The notes under the pieces were generated by a model, which saw only the letters and a list, made by a program, of their open reading frames with translations, did not search any database and was not told the DNA's origin. Below are positions 50,105-59,561 of a stretch of 63,237 nt of DNA, piece by piece. A program made the position numbers and the translations under genes. This DNA comes from Fidelibacterota bacterium. GTDB taxonomy: Bacteria > Fidelibacterota > UBA8477 > JABMPR01. Each line of letters starts with the position of its first letter. The stretch's first letter is position 1. The stretch spans positions 1-63,237 of the forward strand of contig JABIFG010000203.1 in NCBI GenBank assembly GCA_018650795.1. The letters run 5' to 3'.

Positions 50105-52933
50105 ATGCGCCGCTCACGATCACTTATGTCACTTCTGATCGCACTCACATTACTCATATCCGCCTGTGTTTTTACGGGTCAGGATGCTGATGAAAGTAGT
50201 ATTGATTTAAATGCTCAAATGCCAGTTGATCCCAGTTTGATCGAAGGACAATTGGACAATGGCTTAAAATATTTTATCAAGGTAAATAAAAAGCCAGAAA
50301 ATCGGGCTGAATTACGCCTGGTTGTTAATGCAGGCTCCATCCTGGAAGATGATGATCAACTGGGTTTGGCTCATCTCCTGGAACATCTCGCTTTTAATGG
50401 TACAGAGGATTTCCCCAAACAAGATTTGGTCAATTATCTGGAAGGCATTGGAATGCGTTTTGGACCCGATCTGAATGCTTATACAAGTTTTGATGAAACC
50501 GTCTATATGCTTCAAGTTCCTACTGACAGCCTGAACCAGATGGCTACAGGGTTCAAGATTTTAGAGAACTGGGCTCACAAAGTAAGTCTCGAGGGTGAGG
50601 AAATTGATAAAGAGCGTGGCGTCGTTGTTGAAGAATGGCGTCTGGGACAGGGTGCTGGCCAACGAATTTTTGACAAACAATTACCCGTATTATTCCAGGG
50701 CTCACGTTATGCAGAAAGACTCCCTATTGGTTCGATGGATGTGATCCAGAATGCCAGTCACGAGACGGTAAGACGTTTTTATAAAGATTGGTATAGACCA
50801 GATCTCATGGCTGTAGTAGCCGTGGGTGATTTTGATCCTGCTGATATTGAAGCCAGAATTAAAGCTCTCTTTGGAGCCATTCCAAAAGCTACTGAAACCA
50901 GGGATCGCACTGTGTATGATGCACCTGGACACACCGAAACCTTGTATGCCATTGCATCTGATCCTGAAGCCACACGCTCCAGCGTGAACATTCTTTTCAA
51001 GCATCCCACCCAGATTGATCGTACAGCCGGTGAGTATCGTGATAATATCGTAGAACGGATTTACCACGAGATGTTGAACTCACGTTTTAGTGAGTTATCC
51101 CAGAAAGCTGATGCTCCTTTTCTGTATGCCTTTTCTACTAAATGGGGCTGGGCTCGAACTTCTGAAATGGTTGCTCTCGGTGCTGGTGTTGTTGATGGAG
51201 GTATTCCCGCAGGGCTGGAAGCTATCCTGGTAGAAGGTGAGCGGGTTCGACGTCACGGATTTACCTCAACCGAGCTGGACCGGGCGAAAAAATCAGTGCT
51301 GCGATCTATGGAAAAACTTTTTCAGGAGCGTGACAAACAAGAATCTCGTGGATTTGCCTCAGAGCTCATTCGTCATTTCTTGGAAGAAGAAGCAGTCTCA
51401 GGCATTGGGTACGAGTACCAACTTTATAAGGAAACTGTACCTGGAATACAGCTGGTCGAGGTTGATGCTCTCGCACAAAAATTCATCACAGATGAAAACC
51501 GTGTTGTCATGGCCTCTGGACCAGAAAAGGAAGGTGTTTCTGTTCCTGAAGAAGCCGAACTGGCTACCGTCATGGCCGGTATTGCAACTTTGAACATTGA
51601 CCCATATGTTGATCAGGTTTCCACTGAACCACTCATCTCAGAACTTCCACAGGCCGGTAGTGTTATTGATCAGAAATATCATGAAGATATTGATACATAC
51701 GAATTACGGTTGAGCAATGGTGTCAGAGTGGTCTTGAAATCCACAGATTTTAAAAACGATGAAATCCTCTTTCAGGCATACAGTCCAGGTGGTTATTCTG
51801 TTTTTAATGATGAAGATCTAATCACAGGAAAGATGGCTGATAAATTGATGGACTATAGCGGTCTTGGGAATTTCAGTCTCATGGATTTGCAGAAATTGAT
51901 GGCGGGTAAAGAGGTTGCAACAACGCCATATATTAATGCTCTCTATGAGGGCTTGCGTGGTTCTGTTTCACCAAATGATCTTGAATTGCTTTTCCAGATG
52001 ATCTATCTGCAATTTACAGGCAGCCGTCAAGATGAGGAAGCGGTTGCAGCTCTTATGACCCAGATCCGCTCACAGTTGGAAAATAAAAGTCTTAGCCCAG
52101 AAGCCGCTTACGGCGATACTCTCAAGGCGACAATGAATCTCTATCATCCTCGTCGTCAACCTCTCACAGTTGAAAAACTTGATGAGGTGGATCTTAATAG
52201 GGCCCAAGAGCTGTATGATGAGCGTTTCCAGGATGCTGGTGATTTCACCTTTCTCTTTGTGGGAAGTTTTAAAAATGAAACCATGCTACCACTCATTCAG
52301 CAATACCTTGGTTCACTCCCTGCCACAGGCAGAAATGAAACCTGGACAGATGAAGGCATTCTGACCCCTCAGGGTAAAATCGAAAAAGAGGTCAAGCGAG
52401 GTGTTGAGCCCAAGAGTCGCACACGCATTATTTTCCCTGGAAAATTTGAGTATACCCGCCAGAATCGTTATGACATGTATTCCATGATGCAGGTGCTTCG
52501 CATTCGTTTACGTGAAGTTCTCCGTGAAGATATGGGCGGTGTCTATGGTGTCAGTGTGTGGGCCAGTATGTCCAAGGAACCTCAGGCGAAATATTCTCTG
52601 AATGTGACCTTTGGTTGTGCTCCTGACCGTGTACAGGAATTGACAGATGCTGTTATGGTCGAAATCAAAAAAATCATGCAAGAGGCACCAGACCAAGCCA
52701 ACATTGATAAGGTCAAGGAATCCCAGCGCCGAGAGCGTGAAATAAATATTCAGAAGAACTCATACTGGTTGAACTCACTGGCTGTTTACTACCGTGAAGG
52801 TCGCGAGCTTTCAGACTTTATGAAGTTCAATGAGTTAATCGAAGGGTTTACAGCTGCCGATGCCCAGGCTGCTGCAGCTAAATACTTTGACCTTGACCAT
52901 ATGGTTCAGGTAACTTTGAATCCTGAAGATTAA
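50105..52933 (+). CDS. M16 family metallopeptidase, lipoprotein
   Basis: I start at ATG 50105 after AAGGGAG. The signal peptide MRRSRSLMSLLIALTLLISAC ends in a lipobox (Cys 21). The protein has 942 residues in two halves. The N-terminal half has the zinc motif HLLEHLAFNGTEDFPK (inverted HxxEH, His 90, Glu 93, His 94), LNAYTSFDETVYMLQVP and ERGVVVEEWR with the third ligand Glu. The C-terminal half has the non-catalytic M16 fold with FVGSFKNETMLP. It is likely periplasmic, degrading peptides, as pitrilysin-like proteins do. A terminator follows. Confidence 0.87.
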   Translation: MRRSRSLMSLLIALTLLISACVFTGQDADESSIDLNAQMPVDPSLIEGQLDNGLKYFIKVNKKPENRAELRLVVNAGSILEDDDQLGLAHLLEHLAFNGTEDFPKQDLVNYLEGIGMRFGPDLNAYTSFDETVYMLQVPTDSLNQMATGFKILENWAHKVSLEGEEIDKERGVVVEEWRLGQGAGQRIFDKQLPVLFQGSRYAERLPIGSMDVIQNASHETVRRFYKDWYRPDLMAVVAVGDFDPADIEARIKALFGAIPKATETRDRTVYDAPGHTETLYAIASDPEATRSSVNILFKHPTQIDRTAGEYRDNIVERIYHEMLNSRFSELSQKADAPFLYAFSTKWGWARTSEMVALGAGVVDGGIPAGLEAILVEGERVRRHGFTSTELDRAKKSVLRSMEKLFQERDKQESRGFASELIRHFLEEEAVSGIGYEYQLYKETVPGIQLVEVDALAQKFITDENRVVMASGPEKEGVSVPEEAELATVMAGIATLNIDPYVDQVSTEPLISELPQAGSVIDQKYHEDIDTYELRLSNGVRVVLKSTDFKNDEILFQAYSPGGYSVFNDEDLITGKMADKLMDYSGLGNFSLMDLQKLMAGKEVATTPYINALYEGLRGSVSPNDLELLFQMIYLQFTGSRQDEEAVAALMTQIRSQLENKSLSPEAAYGDTLKATMNLYHPRRQPLTVEKLDEVDLNRAQELYDERFQDAGDFTFLFVGSFKNETMLPLIQQYLGSLPATGRNETWTDEGILTPQGKIEKEVKRGVEPKSRTRIIFPGKFEYTRQNRYDMYSMMQVLRIRLREVLREDMGGVYGVSVWASMSKEPQAKYSLNVTFGCAPDRVQELTDAVMVEIKKIMQEAPDQANIDKVKESQRREREINIQKNSYWLNSLAVYYREGRELSDFMKFNELIEGFTAADAQAAAAKYFDLDHMVQVTLNPED

Positions 52934-52952
52934 TTTAAACTGCATATGATTG

Positions 52953-52985
52953 AAGATGGCTCCTTATGGGAGCCATCTTTTTTTT
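52953..52985 (+). terminator. Intrinsic terminator after the M16 gene
   Basis: AAGATGGCTCC (from 52953) and GGAGCCATCTT (52969-52979) pair over 11 bases around a 4- to 5-base loop, and a T-run of 8 follows from 52978. Lies 20 bases after the stop codon. Confidence 0.88.
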
Positions 52986-53019
52986 ATCCCGAAATGATTG
53001 AGAATTACTATATATACCT

Positions 53020-53643
53020 ATGAATGAGATCGTCATGCTCAATGAAGCCAGATTATCTGAAGCCGTTGACACGCTTTGTCAAGCTGATGCTCAGCTTCGG
53101 TCAGTGGTGGAACAATATGGTTCGCCGCCGCTTTGGGCAAGAGAGCCTGGTTTTCCAACCCTGATCCATATTATCCTGGAGCAGCAAGTCTCCCTGGCCT
53201 CTGCCAAAGCCTGTTTTGATAAACTCAAGCTAGCGTTACCCGAATTGAACCCCGAAGCTTTTTTGACCCTGAATGACAAAAATTTGCTTCAAATTGGATT
53301 CAGCCGTCAGAAAACCCGCTATTCCAGGATATTAGCAAAAGCCATCAATGACGGTGCTCTTGATATCGATAGCTTGATACTTTCATCAGATGAAATGGTT
53401 ACTTTGAAGTTAACTGCTTTGACAGGCATCGGTCCCTGGACAGCCAATATTTATCTTCTCATGGCGTTGGGCCGACCCGATATATGGCCCGCTGGAGATC
53501 TGGCACTTGAAGTTGCTCTTCAAAAACTTCTCGGGCTTCCTCATCGACCCAAAGGAGATGAATTTCAACTGTTGGGTGACACATGGCGACCCTATCGCGC
53601 AGTTGCAGCCAGGATATTGTGGCATTATTATCTCTCGCAATAG
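53020..53643 (+). CDS. HhH-GPD family DNA-3-methyladenine glycosylase (AlkA-like)
   Basis: A 207-residue protein with LIHIILEQQVSLASAKACFDKL, then LKLTALTGIGPWTANIYLLMALGRPDIWPAGDLALEVAL in parts: the helix-hairpin-helix with Gly/Pro-rich loop and the catalytic Asp (GD-L). AlkA-like glycosylases remove alkylated purines. It lacks the N-terminal AlkA domain, so it is the short type (MAG). Consistent with a second base excision enzyme beside mutM elsewhere in the window. Confidence 0.87.
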   Translation: MNEIVMLNEARLSEAVDTLCQADAQLRSVVEQYGSPPLWAREPGFPTLIHIILEQQVSLASAKACFDKLKLALPELNPEAFLTLNDKNLLQIGFSRQKTRYSRILAKAINDGALDIDSLILSSDEMVTLKLTALTGIGPWTANIYLLMALGRPDIWPAGDLALEVALQKLLGLPHRPKGDEFQLLGDTWRPYRAVAARILWHYYLSQ

Positions 53644-53679
53644 GGCCGATATTGTTAAATCAAGTCAATAGGAAATATT

Positions 53680-54033
53680 ATGTCTGTTAAGCATTTTCAA
53701 GATTTACCGCTGGAGCCTGTTGCGGCAGGCGAGAAGACCTCAAAACAGGTGCTCATTTCTAGTGAAGAAGGTCCCAATTTCGCCATGCGTCGCTTTGTAA
53801 TTGAGGCAGGTGGTTTTATGCCCCTACATACGAATTCAGTAGAACACGAGCAATTTTGCATTGGTGGTGAAGCAGAGGTGGTTATTGGTGAGGAGCTTGT
53901 TACAGTAAAGAAAAATGACGTTGTTTTTATCCCCGCCAATGTTCCCCACAGTTACCGGACCACAAGCTCCGAGGCCTTCGAGTTTCTATGTCTGGTTCCC
54001 AACCAGGAAGATGTGATTGATATAAAGGAGTAA
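53680..54033 (+). CDS. Cupin domain protein
   Basis: A 117-residue single-cupin protein: FAMRRFVIEAGGFMPLHTNSVEHEQFCIGGEAEVVIGEE in parts, with His in the first motif (G..MPLHTN..EHEQF), and VFIPANVPHSYRTTSSEAFEFLC with the second His. Both metal motifs are present, unlike the cupin at 40869. It may be metal dependent; substrate unknown. Three bases separate it from the next gene. Confidence 0.82.
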   Translation: MSVKHFQDLPLEPVAAGEKTSKQVLISSEEGPNFAMRRFVIEAGGFMPLHTNSVEHEQFCIGGEAEVVIGEELVTVKKNDVVFIPANVPHSYRTTSSEAFEFLCLVPNQEDVIDIKE

Positions 54034-54036
54034 AAA

Positions 54037-54525
54037 ATGAGGATGAATTTCAAAACATTTAGCTCATTCATGGGAATCTTGATTATTTTCACAACAATGT
54101 TATCAAGCTGTAATATCAAAGATGATCTGGATACTGAGAGACGTCGATTATTAAATACTGACAGGCAGTTTGCTCAGATGTCCCTGGACAAAGGTGCTGC
54201 TGAAGCCTTTAATCATTTTCTGACGGAGGATGCCATGGGGATGTCCCACAATCAGCATCCAGTCATTGGACGAGATCAGATCTACCAGGAAATGAAACCT
54301 GGTCAAGAAGATTACGAACTCGCCTGGGAGCCACAGCGAGCTGAAGTTGCTGGATCTGAAGATATGGGCTGGACCTGGGGTAAGTATGTCCTGAGTTTTG
54401 AGGATGAAGCAGGTCTGGAACAGAAGCGCTATGGTAAATACTTGAATATCTGGACCAGGCAGGCAGACGGCCAATGGAAAGTTGCTGTCGACATGGGGAA
54501 TTCCAGTCCCGAACCTACCGAGTAA
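54037..54525 (+). CDS. DUF4440/SnoaL-like lipoprotein
   Basis: A 162-residue protein with a lipoprotein signal peptide (lipobox LSSC, Cys about 25), followed by an NTF2/SnoaL-like cone fold: LLNTDRQFAQMSLDKGAAEAFNHFLTEDAMGM in parts, GRDQIYQEMKPGQEDYELAWEP and GKYLNIWTRQADGQWKVAVDMGN. DUF4440 proteins occur as lipoproteins in Bacteroidetes relatives; no activity is known. It is 3 bases after the cupin gene. Confidence 0.78.
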   Translation: MRMNFKTFSSFMGILIIFTTMLSSCNIKDDLDTERRRLLNTDRQFAQMSLDKGAAEAFNHFLTEDAMGMSHNQHPVIGRDQIYQEMKPGQEDYELAWEPQRAEVAGSEDMGWTWGKYVLSFEDEAGLEQKRYGKYLNIWTRQADGQWKVAVDMGNSSPEPTE

Positions 54526-54560
54526 GATCAATTTAGATAACCATTAGAACGGGAGAGATT

Positions 54561-55379
54561 ATGGAAGCTCAAGGAATTATAAATCAGGTCACAATGTTTA
54601 TTACTAGTTATGCCTGGGATATTCTGGGTAGCATACTCATTTTCGTTGTTGGTAAATGGCTGGCCAGAAAAATGGTTTCCCTTCTCAGTAAACTTTTAAT
54701 GAAACAGCAGGTTGATGAAACGCTGATTCGATTTCTGGATAATATTGCCTATTACGCGCTGATGATTGTGGTCCTCATGGCCACTGCTGACAGGCTGGGT
54801 GTAGACACTACTTCCTTCCTGGCTATCTTTGGAGCAGCTGGTTTGGCAGTAGGCCTGGCTCTGAAAGACTCATTAGGTAATTTTGCCAGCGGCGTCATGC
54901 TGGTTTTTTTCCGCCCTTTTAAAATAGGTGATGCTGTGACGGCTGGTGGCGTCACTGGCAAAGTTGAAACCATCAGCATTTTTAATACGACCTTCCGGAC
55001 ATTTGATAATCAACGTATGATTGTTCCCAATGGCCAGATTACCAACGGTGTTATCACCAATATTAATGCCAATCCCACTCGCCGTCTGGACCTGGTGTTC
55101 GGTATTGGTTATGAGGACAATATCCTGACTGCCAAGGCCATTTTTAAAAATATCCTTGAATCCGATACTCGAATTCTAGAAGATCCTGCCCCCCTGATTG
55201 TGGTCTCCGAACTGGCTGACAGTAGCGTGAATTTTTACGTACGTCCTTGGGTGAATACGGAAGACTACTGGGATGTAAAATTCGATCTCACGGAAAAAAT
55301 CAAACTGGCCCTTGACGAAGCAGGGATTAGCATTCCATATCCACAGACCGATATTCATCTCCATCAAGTAGGAAAATGA
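54561..55379 (+). CDS. Small-conductance mechanosensitive channel (MscS)
   Basis: A 272-residue MscS family protein: three N-terminal spans, the pore helix region LAIFGAAGLAVGLALKDSLGNFASGVMLVFFRPFKIGD in parts, MIVPNGQITNGVITNINANPTRRLDL in parts, and the cytoplasmic domain ending PYPQTDIHLHQ. It opens under membrane tension for osmotic protection. Its stop overlaps the next start by 4 bases (ATGA). Confidence 0.93.
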   Translation: MEAQGIINQVTMFITSYAWDILGSILIFVVGKWLARKMVSLLSKLLMKQQVDETLIRFLDNIAYYALMIVVLMATADRLGVDTTSFLAIFGAAGLAVGLALKDSLGNFASGVMLVFFRPFKIGDAVTAGGVTGKVETISIFNTTFRTFDNQRMIVPNGQITNGVITNINANPTRRLDLVFGIGYEDNILTAKAIFKNILESDTRILEDPAPLIVVSELADSSVNFYVRPWVNTEDYWDVKFDLTEKIKLALDEAGISIPYPQTDIHLHQVGK

Positions 55380-55939
55380 ACCTTCCAGCGGAAATTCATT
55401 CTCAAAAAACGAAACAATTATTCTGGTTGTTGTTTGGCCTGACTGTCCTGACAATTATTGGAATGCAAGTAACGGGAAAACCGCTTATAACTGAGGTAGC
55501 TCCAGGGGGCATTGTCACCTTTGAACTTGTGGGCACACTTGTTGGGAGTCAGAGTATTATCAATTCCTGGCAGGGGCCAAGCATGACCTGGGCAGGTATC
55601 AATATGGGGCTGGACTTCCTGTTTCTTTTCCTCTACGGTGTTACCATATCGCTGGGATGTTTGATCCTAGCGGACAGAATGCCGAAGAACCCTCAGATAT
55701 TGAAAACATTGGGTCGATGGTTGGCTCTGGGTGTTCTAATTGCCGCTGGTCTGGATGTGGTAGAAAACATTTCTCTGATATTGTTGCTTACAGGATCTGA
55801 GAATGAAGTCTTGCCAGTATTGGCTCGTTGGTGCGCCATACCAAAGTTTGGACTAGTGCTTTTATCGCTATTGTATATTGTGGGTGGCGGTGTGAGAGAG
55901 TTAATGAACAGAATGAGCTTGTCGGGCGAAACCGCTTAG
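55376..55939 (+). CDS. Four-span membrane protein of unknown function
   Basis: A 187-residue protein with four hydrophobic stretches: LFWLLFGLTVLTIIGMQVTG, LDFLFLFLYGVTISLGCLIL, LALGVLIAAGLDVVENISLILLL and FGLVLLSLLYIVGGGV. No conserved motif I recognise. It is translationally coupled to mscS (ATGA overlap), so a linked membrane role is possible. Confidence 0.6.
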   Translation: MNLPAEIHSQKTKQLFWLLFGLTVLTIIGMQVTGKPLITEVAPGGIVTFELVGTLVGSQSIINSWQGPSMTWAGINMGLDFLFLFLYGVTISLGCLILADRMPKNPQILKTLGRWLALGVLIAAGLDVVENISLILLLTGSENEVLPVLARWCAIPKFGLVLLSLLYIVGGGVRELMNRMSLSGETA

Positions 55940-55980
55940 AAAATTTTTCAATAAATCAGGATAAAGAATTGCTGGTGAAG

Positions 55981-56892
55981 CTAAGATTTTTTTATGGCTA
56001 GCTGAAGCTGTGAGCGGAGTTCCAAAACTACTTTGACGTAATTTTTAGAAGGGTTGTATTTCCAGACCGCCCGCCAGTTGGCAGAATTTTCTGAAAAATC
56101 TGTACTGCTGATATCGTACTTGCCACGTTTTAGCAGATAGTTGGCAATACTGGCCATGACATCGGCCCATTCAAAGGGTTCTCGAATCCCATCGCCATCC
56201 ATATCTACCGCATAACTCTTAAAGCTGGTGGGCATGAATTGTCCATATCCAAAGGCGCCAGCATATGAACCTTTTACATCATGCGGACCCAGCCCATCCA
56301 CACGGCAGATCATAAACCAGGCTACCATTTCATCTTCAGCCCATTTTGCCCGACGGGGAATATTGTGAATGATGGTGTGGAGGGAGTTGAAGACAGGGTA
56401 AGATGAAGCATAAAGACCATATTGAGTTTCTACACCTACAAAGCTGAGAATCAGAAATGGATCTACTCCATATTGCTCTGCTACACTGTGTAGTAATTCA
56501 GAATGCTCGTTATAGAATTTAACACCACCATCAATGCGCTTGGTGTTTACAAAGATCCGACGATAATCCGTATAATCCATTTTTTCAGCGGGTTTGGAAA
56601 AACGCTCTGAAATGCTGGATTCAATTTTAATACCTGAATTGGAAAAAACCTGCCAGGCGTATGCAGCTGGGACACCACTACGGCGCAGGCGTTTAATAAC
56701 CCGCCCATATACTTGTCGGGCCTGTTCATTCTTTGAAATCAGATTCACCATATCTTTTTCAACCTGATCGGACCAACTTGCCGGAGCAGGTCCATGTTTT
56801 GAGTCACGGTCAGCATAGACAAATAGGCTAGCCAACAGCAGAATGATGGTGAGTAGTTTTCTCATGGATGGCATATAGTCAATCCCAGTCAT
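55981..56892 (-). CDS. MltB-type lytic murein transglycosylase
   Basis: A 303-residue protein from ATG 56892 (or ATG 56865 at MRKLLT). After a signal peptide (MRKLLTIILLLASLFVYAD) comes the SLT_2/MltB catalytic domain: VDPFLILSFVGVETQYGLYASSYPVF, with Glu of FVGVETQYG as catalytic acid, and KGSYAGAFGYGQFMPTSFKSYAVDMDGDGIREPFEWADVMASIANYLLKRG read in parts. It would cleave peptidoglycan glycan strands to 1,6-anhydroMurNAc products. It is the last gene of a minus-strand run with two amidase cassettes; the gap to the amidase gene is 9 bases. Confidence 0.88.
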   Translation of the reverse strand: MTGIDYMPSMRKLLTIILLLASLFVYADRDSKHGPAPASWSDQVEKDMVNLISKNEQARQVYGRVIKRLRRSGVPAAYAWQVFSNSGIKIESSISERFSKPAEKMDYTDYRRIFVNTKRIDGGVKFYNEHSELLHSVAEQYGVDPFLILSFVGVETQYGLYASSYPVFNSLHTIIHNIPRRAKWAEDEMVAWFMICRVDGLGPHDVKGSYAGAFGYGQFMPTSFKSYAVDMDGDGIREPFEWADVMASIANYLLKRGKYDISSTDFSENSANWRAVWKYNPSKNYVKVVLELRSQLQLAIKKS

Positions 56893-56901
56893 GTTTCCAA
56901 G

Positions 56902-58491
56902 TTACTTCAGAACGGTGATTTTGCGTGTGACCGAGATATCTTTGGTTGTCATTTTCACAAAAAAAAGACCTGAAGACATCCTGGAGGCATTCCACCGTGT
57001 GACATAGTGTCCAGCGACCATTGGACCACTGATCAATTGGGCAACTCCTTGTCCCTTGAGATCATATACATCAATACTGACATCTGCATTCTCGGGTAGA
57101 GTAAAAGGAATGCTAGTCCAGGGATTAAAAGGGTTGGGATAGTTTGGCAACAGGGCAAACTCCAGAGGATGTACAACACCTCCGTTGTCTAGAGCGACAT
57201 AATCCCGTGATCTTGTCCTGAATGAAATACTCCAGTCATCTCCACCGACGCCGTCTTGATTCCCATCAAGCAACAATCCGGCTGCGTCCCTGGCTGTGCC
57301 ACCAATAGTGATCGTATAATTGGTGAAAAACTCAAGAGAATCTGGGGGTATGTAGGCCATACTTTTTAAATCGTCGGTGAAATAGAAAGTGCCCACAAAA
57401 TGGGGCTCGACGGAGAATGCTTGCCTGACAGATGCACTATCCATGGCTTTTGAAAATTCGAAAAAGGGAAAATCCCAGACTGCCCAGGTGGTATCTCCAT
57501 CTTCAGGGTGGGATTCAGCAACTATGGGAGGCGTATTATTTACGAGTGCAAAATTGCGTACGGTTGTTTGATTCGCTGTCACAGTAACATTTGATGTATC
57601 TGACGTGAACCCTTGAGCCGCAACAATTACTTCATAACTACCAGGAGTCAGGCTATCCACTTTGAAGTAACCATTATTATTTTCACCACCATAATATCGA
57701 TATCCGCCCGGTTCAATTGAAACCGCGATGTTGTTGATTGGTCGCCATTGATCTTGCAGGCTGGAAAATGAAAAGTAGGCTACGAAATTTTCAGGATCTT
57801 TGACCAATCCTGCAATGGCCCCTACTGAGAACCCGGGTTCTCCAAAATATTCCAGATAGCTTCTGGCTATTGCCATAGCCTCGTGTTTACGATAATCCAG
57901 ATTCATCAGACGCCATGATTCAGGGATATAATCGTGAAAGGAACCTTCAGAGATGGTTGCCGGCATGTTGGCTGGATACAATACGCCATAGCCATATGTC
58001 CAGCCCGGATTCAATGTTAAATCACCGTAAACAACACTGCTGGTAGTGTGGTTTACATCATGAATCAGAGGAGCCATGATATTGGCCATGGTTCGTGCCA
58101 GCGGAAAGGTTGGAGCCGAGGTCGTACCGTTGTAAATGACCATGGCATAATTGGCATTTCCATTAAAACCATTACTATGATTACTGTTGAAGTAATCTGC
58201 GTTAAAAGAATTGGCAACGCCGACTCTTTCAGATAGTGAAAGATCATCTGTGGTGTTGTTATTACCAGTTCGCGTGATGGCAACCTGGGCTCCCAGTCCA
58301 AGCAGAATATCTCTTAATTCAAGCCCCTTGGTCAGGTTTGATTCAGATTCCCAGAATCCAGTGGCTTCAACAAAGCGGTCGTCATTTTCATGTCCTGAAT
58401 GTCCGGGATCTATGCATATTCTGACGCCGGTTAAATCCTGAGAGAAAACTATAGAAACCATGATTACAAATAAGAGAAGTCTCTTTTTCAT
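56902..58491 (-). CDS. T9SS-tagged N-acetylmuramoyl-L-alanine amidase (amidase_3 type), cassette 2
   Basis: I start at ATG 58491 (MKKRLLLFVIMVSIVFSQDL), giving a signal peptide; ATG 58539 is upstream in frame. 529 residues. Amidase_3 domain: RICIDPGHSGHENDDRFVEAT (His), then ESESNLTKGLELRDIL (Glu), DYFNSNHSNG (His) and PATISEGSFHDY. Next a carboxypeptidase-D-like/CNA repeat (VSIEPGGYRYYGGENNNGYF), a Big_5-type domain (FEFSKAMDSASVRQAFSV) and a C-terminal sorting domain NYPNPFNPW ... VTRKITVLK. The last is the T9SS-like signal for secretion to the surface. The protein likely acts on peptidoglycan outside or between cells. Confidence 0.83.
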   Translation of the reverse strand: MKKRLLLFVIMVSIVFSQDLTGVRICIDPGHSGHENDDRFVEATGFWESESNLTKGLELRDILLGLGAQVAITRTGNNNTTDDLSLSERVGVANSFNADYFNSNHSNGFNGNANYAMVIYNGTTSAPTFPLARTMANIMAPLIHDVNHTTSSVVYGDLTLNPGWTYGYGVLYPANMPATISEGSFHDYIPESWRLMNLDYRKHEAMAIARSYLEYFGEPGFSVGAIAGLVKDPENFVAYFSFSSLQDQWRPINNIAVSIEPGGYRYYGGENNNGYFKVDSLTPGSYEVIVAAQGFTSDTSNVTVTANQTTVRNFALVNNTPPIVAESHPEDGDTTWAVWDFPFFEFSKAMDSASVRQAFSVEPHFVGTFYFTDDLKSMAYIPPDSLEFFTNYTITIGGTARDAAGLLLDGNQDGVGGDDWSISFRTRSRDYVALDNGGVVHPLEFALLPNYPNPFNPWTSIPFTLPENADVSIDVYDLKGQGVAQLISGPMVAGHYVTRWNASRMSSGLFFVKMTTKDISVTRKITVLK

Positions 58492-58498
58492 TTCTGAC

Positions 58499-59416
58499 CT
58501 ACTCAACAATCGTAATGGTGGTTTCGACGATCTCGCCATTAAGTGTATGATAAATCACACGCTCTCCGTTTGGTGACCATTGCGGGTACATCTCAATTTT
58601 GTCGGGAGTGTCTGTAATTTTCCAGGAATGTTTTGCATCATAGGAAACGATCCAGATTTCTGAGGCTGTATATTGATTTCCATCATCCAGATCATTCATG
58701 TAAACGAGGTATTCACCGTTTGGTGACCATTGGGGAGCATGGGCGTAGCCCAGTTCAGAAATGATATTTCCCTTCAGATCACAAACATAAGTACCTCTCC
58801 CAGTTTTTGTATACACGAGCATGTCCTGGGTGGGGGACACTTCAGCCCAGATATAGTTTCCTTCACCCTGGGGGGCGATGACAGACTCAGTTCCAGCCTG
58901 GAACAGCCTTAGCGTAAGTTTGTCGTTTAGCACAGTAGTATAATCTTCTAGATTGCCCTCACTTTGCCCGCTCACACCATTTAAAATGGTAGGCATCTTG
59001 TCCACTAGATAGATCAATCTATCATTGACCATATTGGCCGGTGAAACAAACCGGGCTGCTTCTGCGATGAGTTGTTTACCTGCAGGATCAACCTTGTGTA
59101 GGGAGGTGAATTTCCGGCCCTTCACATATTCATCATGTCGATAAATGATGGCACCGTCCCCAAGGCTGCGTGGTTGAAAACCAGCACCCTGTGAACTTGT
59201 GATTTGACTGAGTTCCCTTGTGGATCTATTTATGATCCAGAGTCCACTATAGGCGTTTTGAGTTATTAATATGGATTCGCCGTCACTGGTGTAGACGGGA
59301 AAAAAATAGGGAGTGCTAACATCTCCGAGAAGTATCTGGGTGTCTACAACCACGATGTCTTTTGCCAGAAGCCCAGAGCTTGCAGCCAAAATCAAAGCAA
59401 GATATTTTATTTTCAA
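58499..59416 (-). CDS. TolB/PD40-like beta-propeller protein, cassette 2
   Basis: I start at TTG 59416, which gives the signal peptide LKIKYLALILAASSGLLAKD; a longer ATG frame starts at 59479. The 305 residues have repeated PD40 blades: FPVYTSDGESILITQNAYSGLWIIN, PRSLGDGAIIYRHDEY, EVSPTQDMLVYTKTGRGTYVCDL, APQWSPNGEYLVYMNDL, YPQWSPNGERVIYHT. These are WSPDG-type repeats as in TolB. Periplasmic or secreted scaffolding. It precedes the amidase (7 bases) and is paralogous to the protein at 62033-62986. Confidence 0.8.
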   Translation of the reverse strand: MKIKYLALILAASSGLLAKDIVVVDTQILLGDVSTPYFFPVYTSDGESILITQNAYSGLWIINRSTRELSQITSSQGAGFQPRSLGDGAIIYRHDEYVKGRKFTSLHKVDPAGKQLIAEAARFVSPANMVNDRLIYLVDKMPTILNGVSGQSEGNLEDYTTVLNDKLTLRLFQAGTESVIAPQGEGNYIWAEVSPTQDMLVYTKTGRGTYVCDLKGNIISELGYAHAPQWSPNGEYLVYMNDLDDGNQYTASEIWIVSYDAKHSWKITDTPDKIEMYPQWSPNGERVIYHTLNGEIVETTITIVE

Positions 59417-59561
59417 AGGAACGCTTCCCCGGGGAACATTTTCTTTGCCCCGTAACTGTTTATGTTTCTTTGCAATCACTATTGCACTTGAAAACCCTCA
59501 AACATAATGGCCAAATCCGGTTGACCGTGTGATCTGGCTTAAATATCCGCTTTTTACCCTA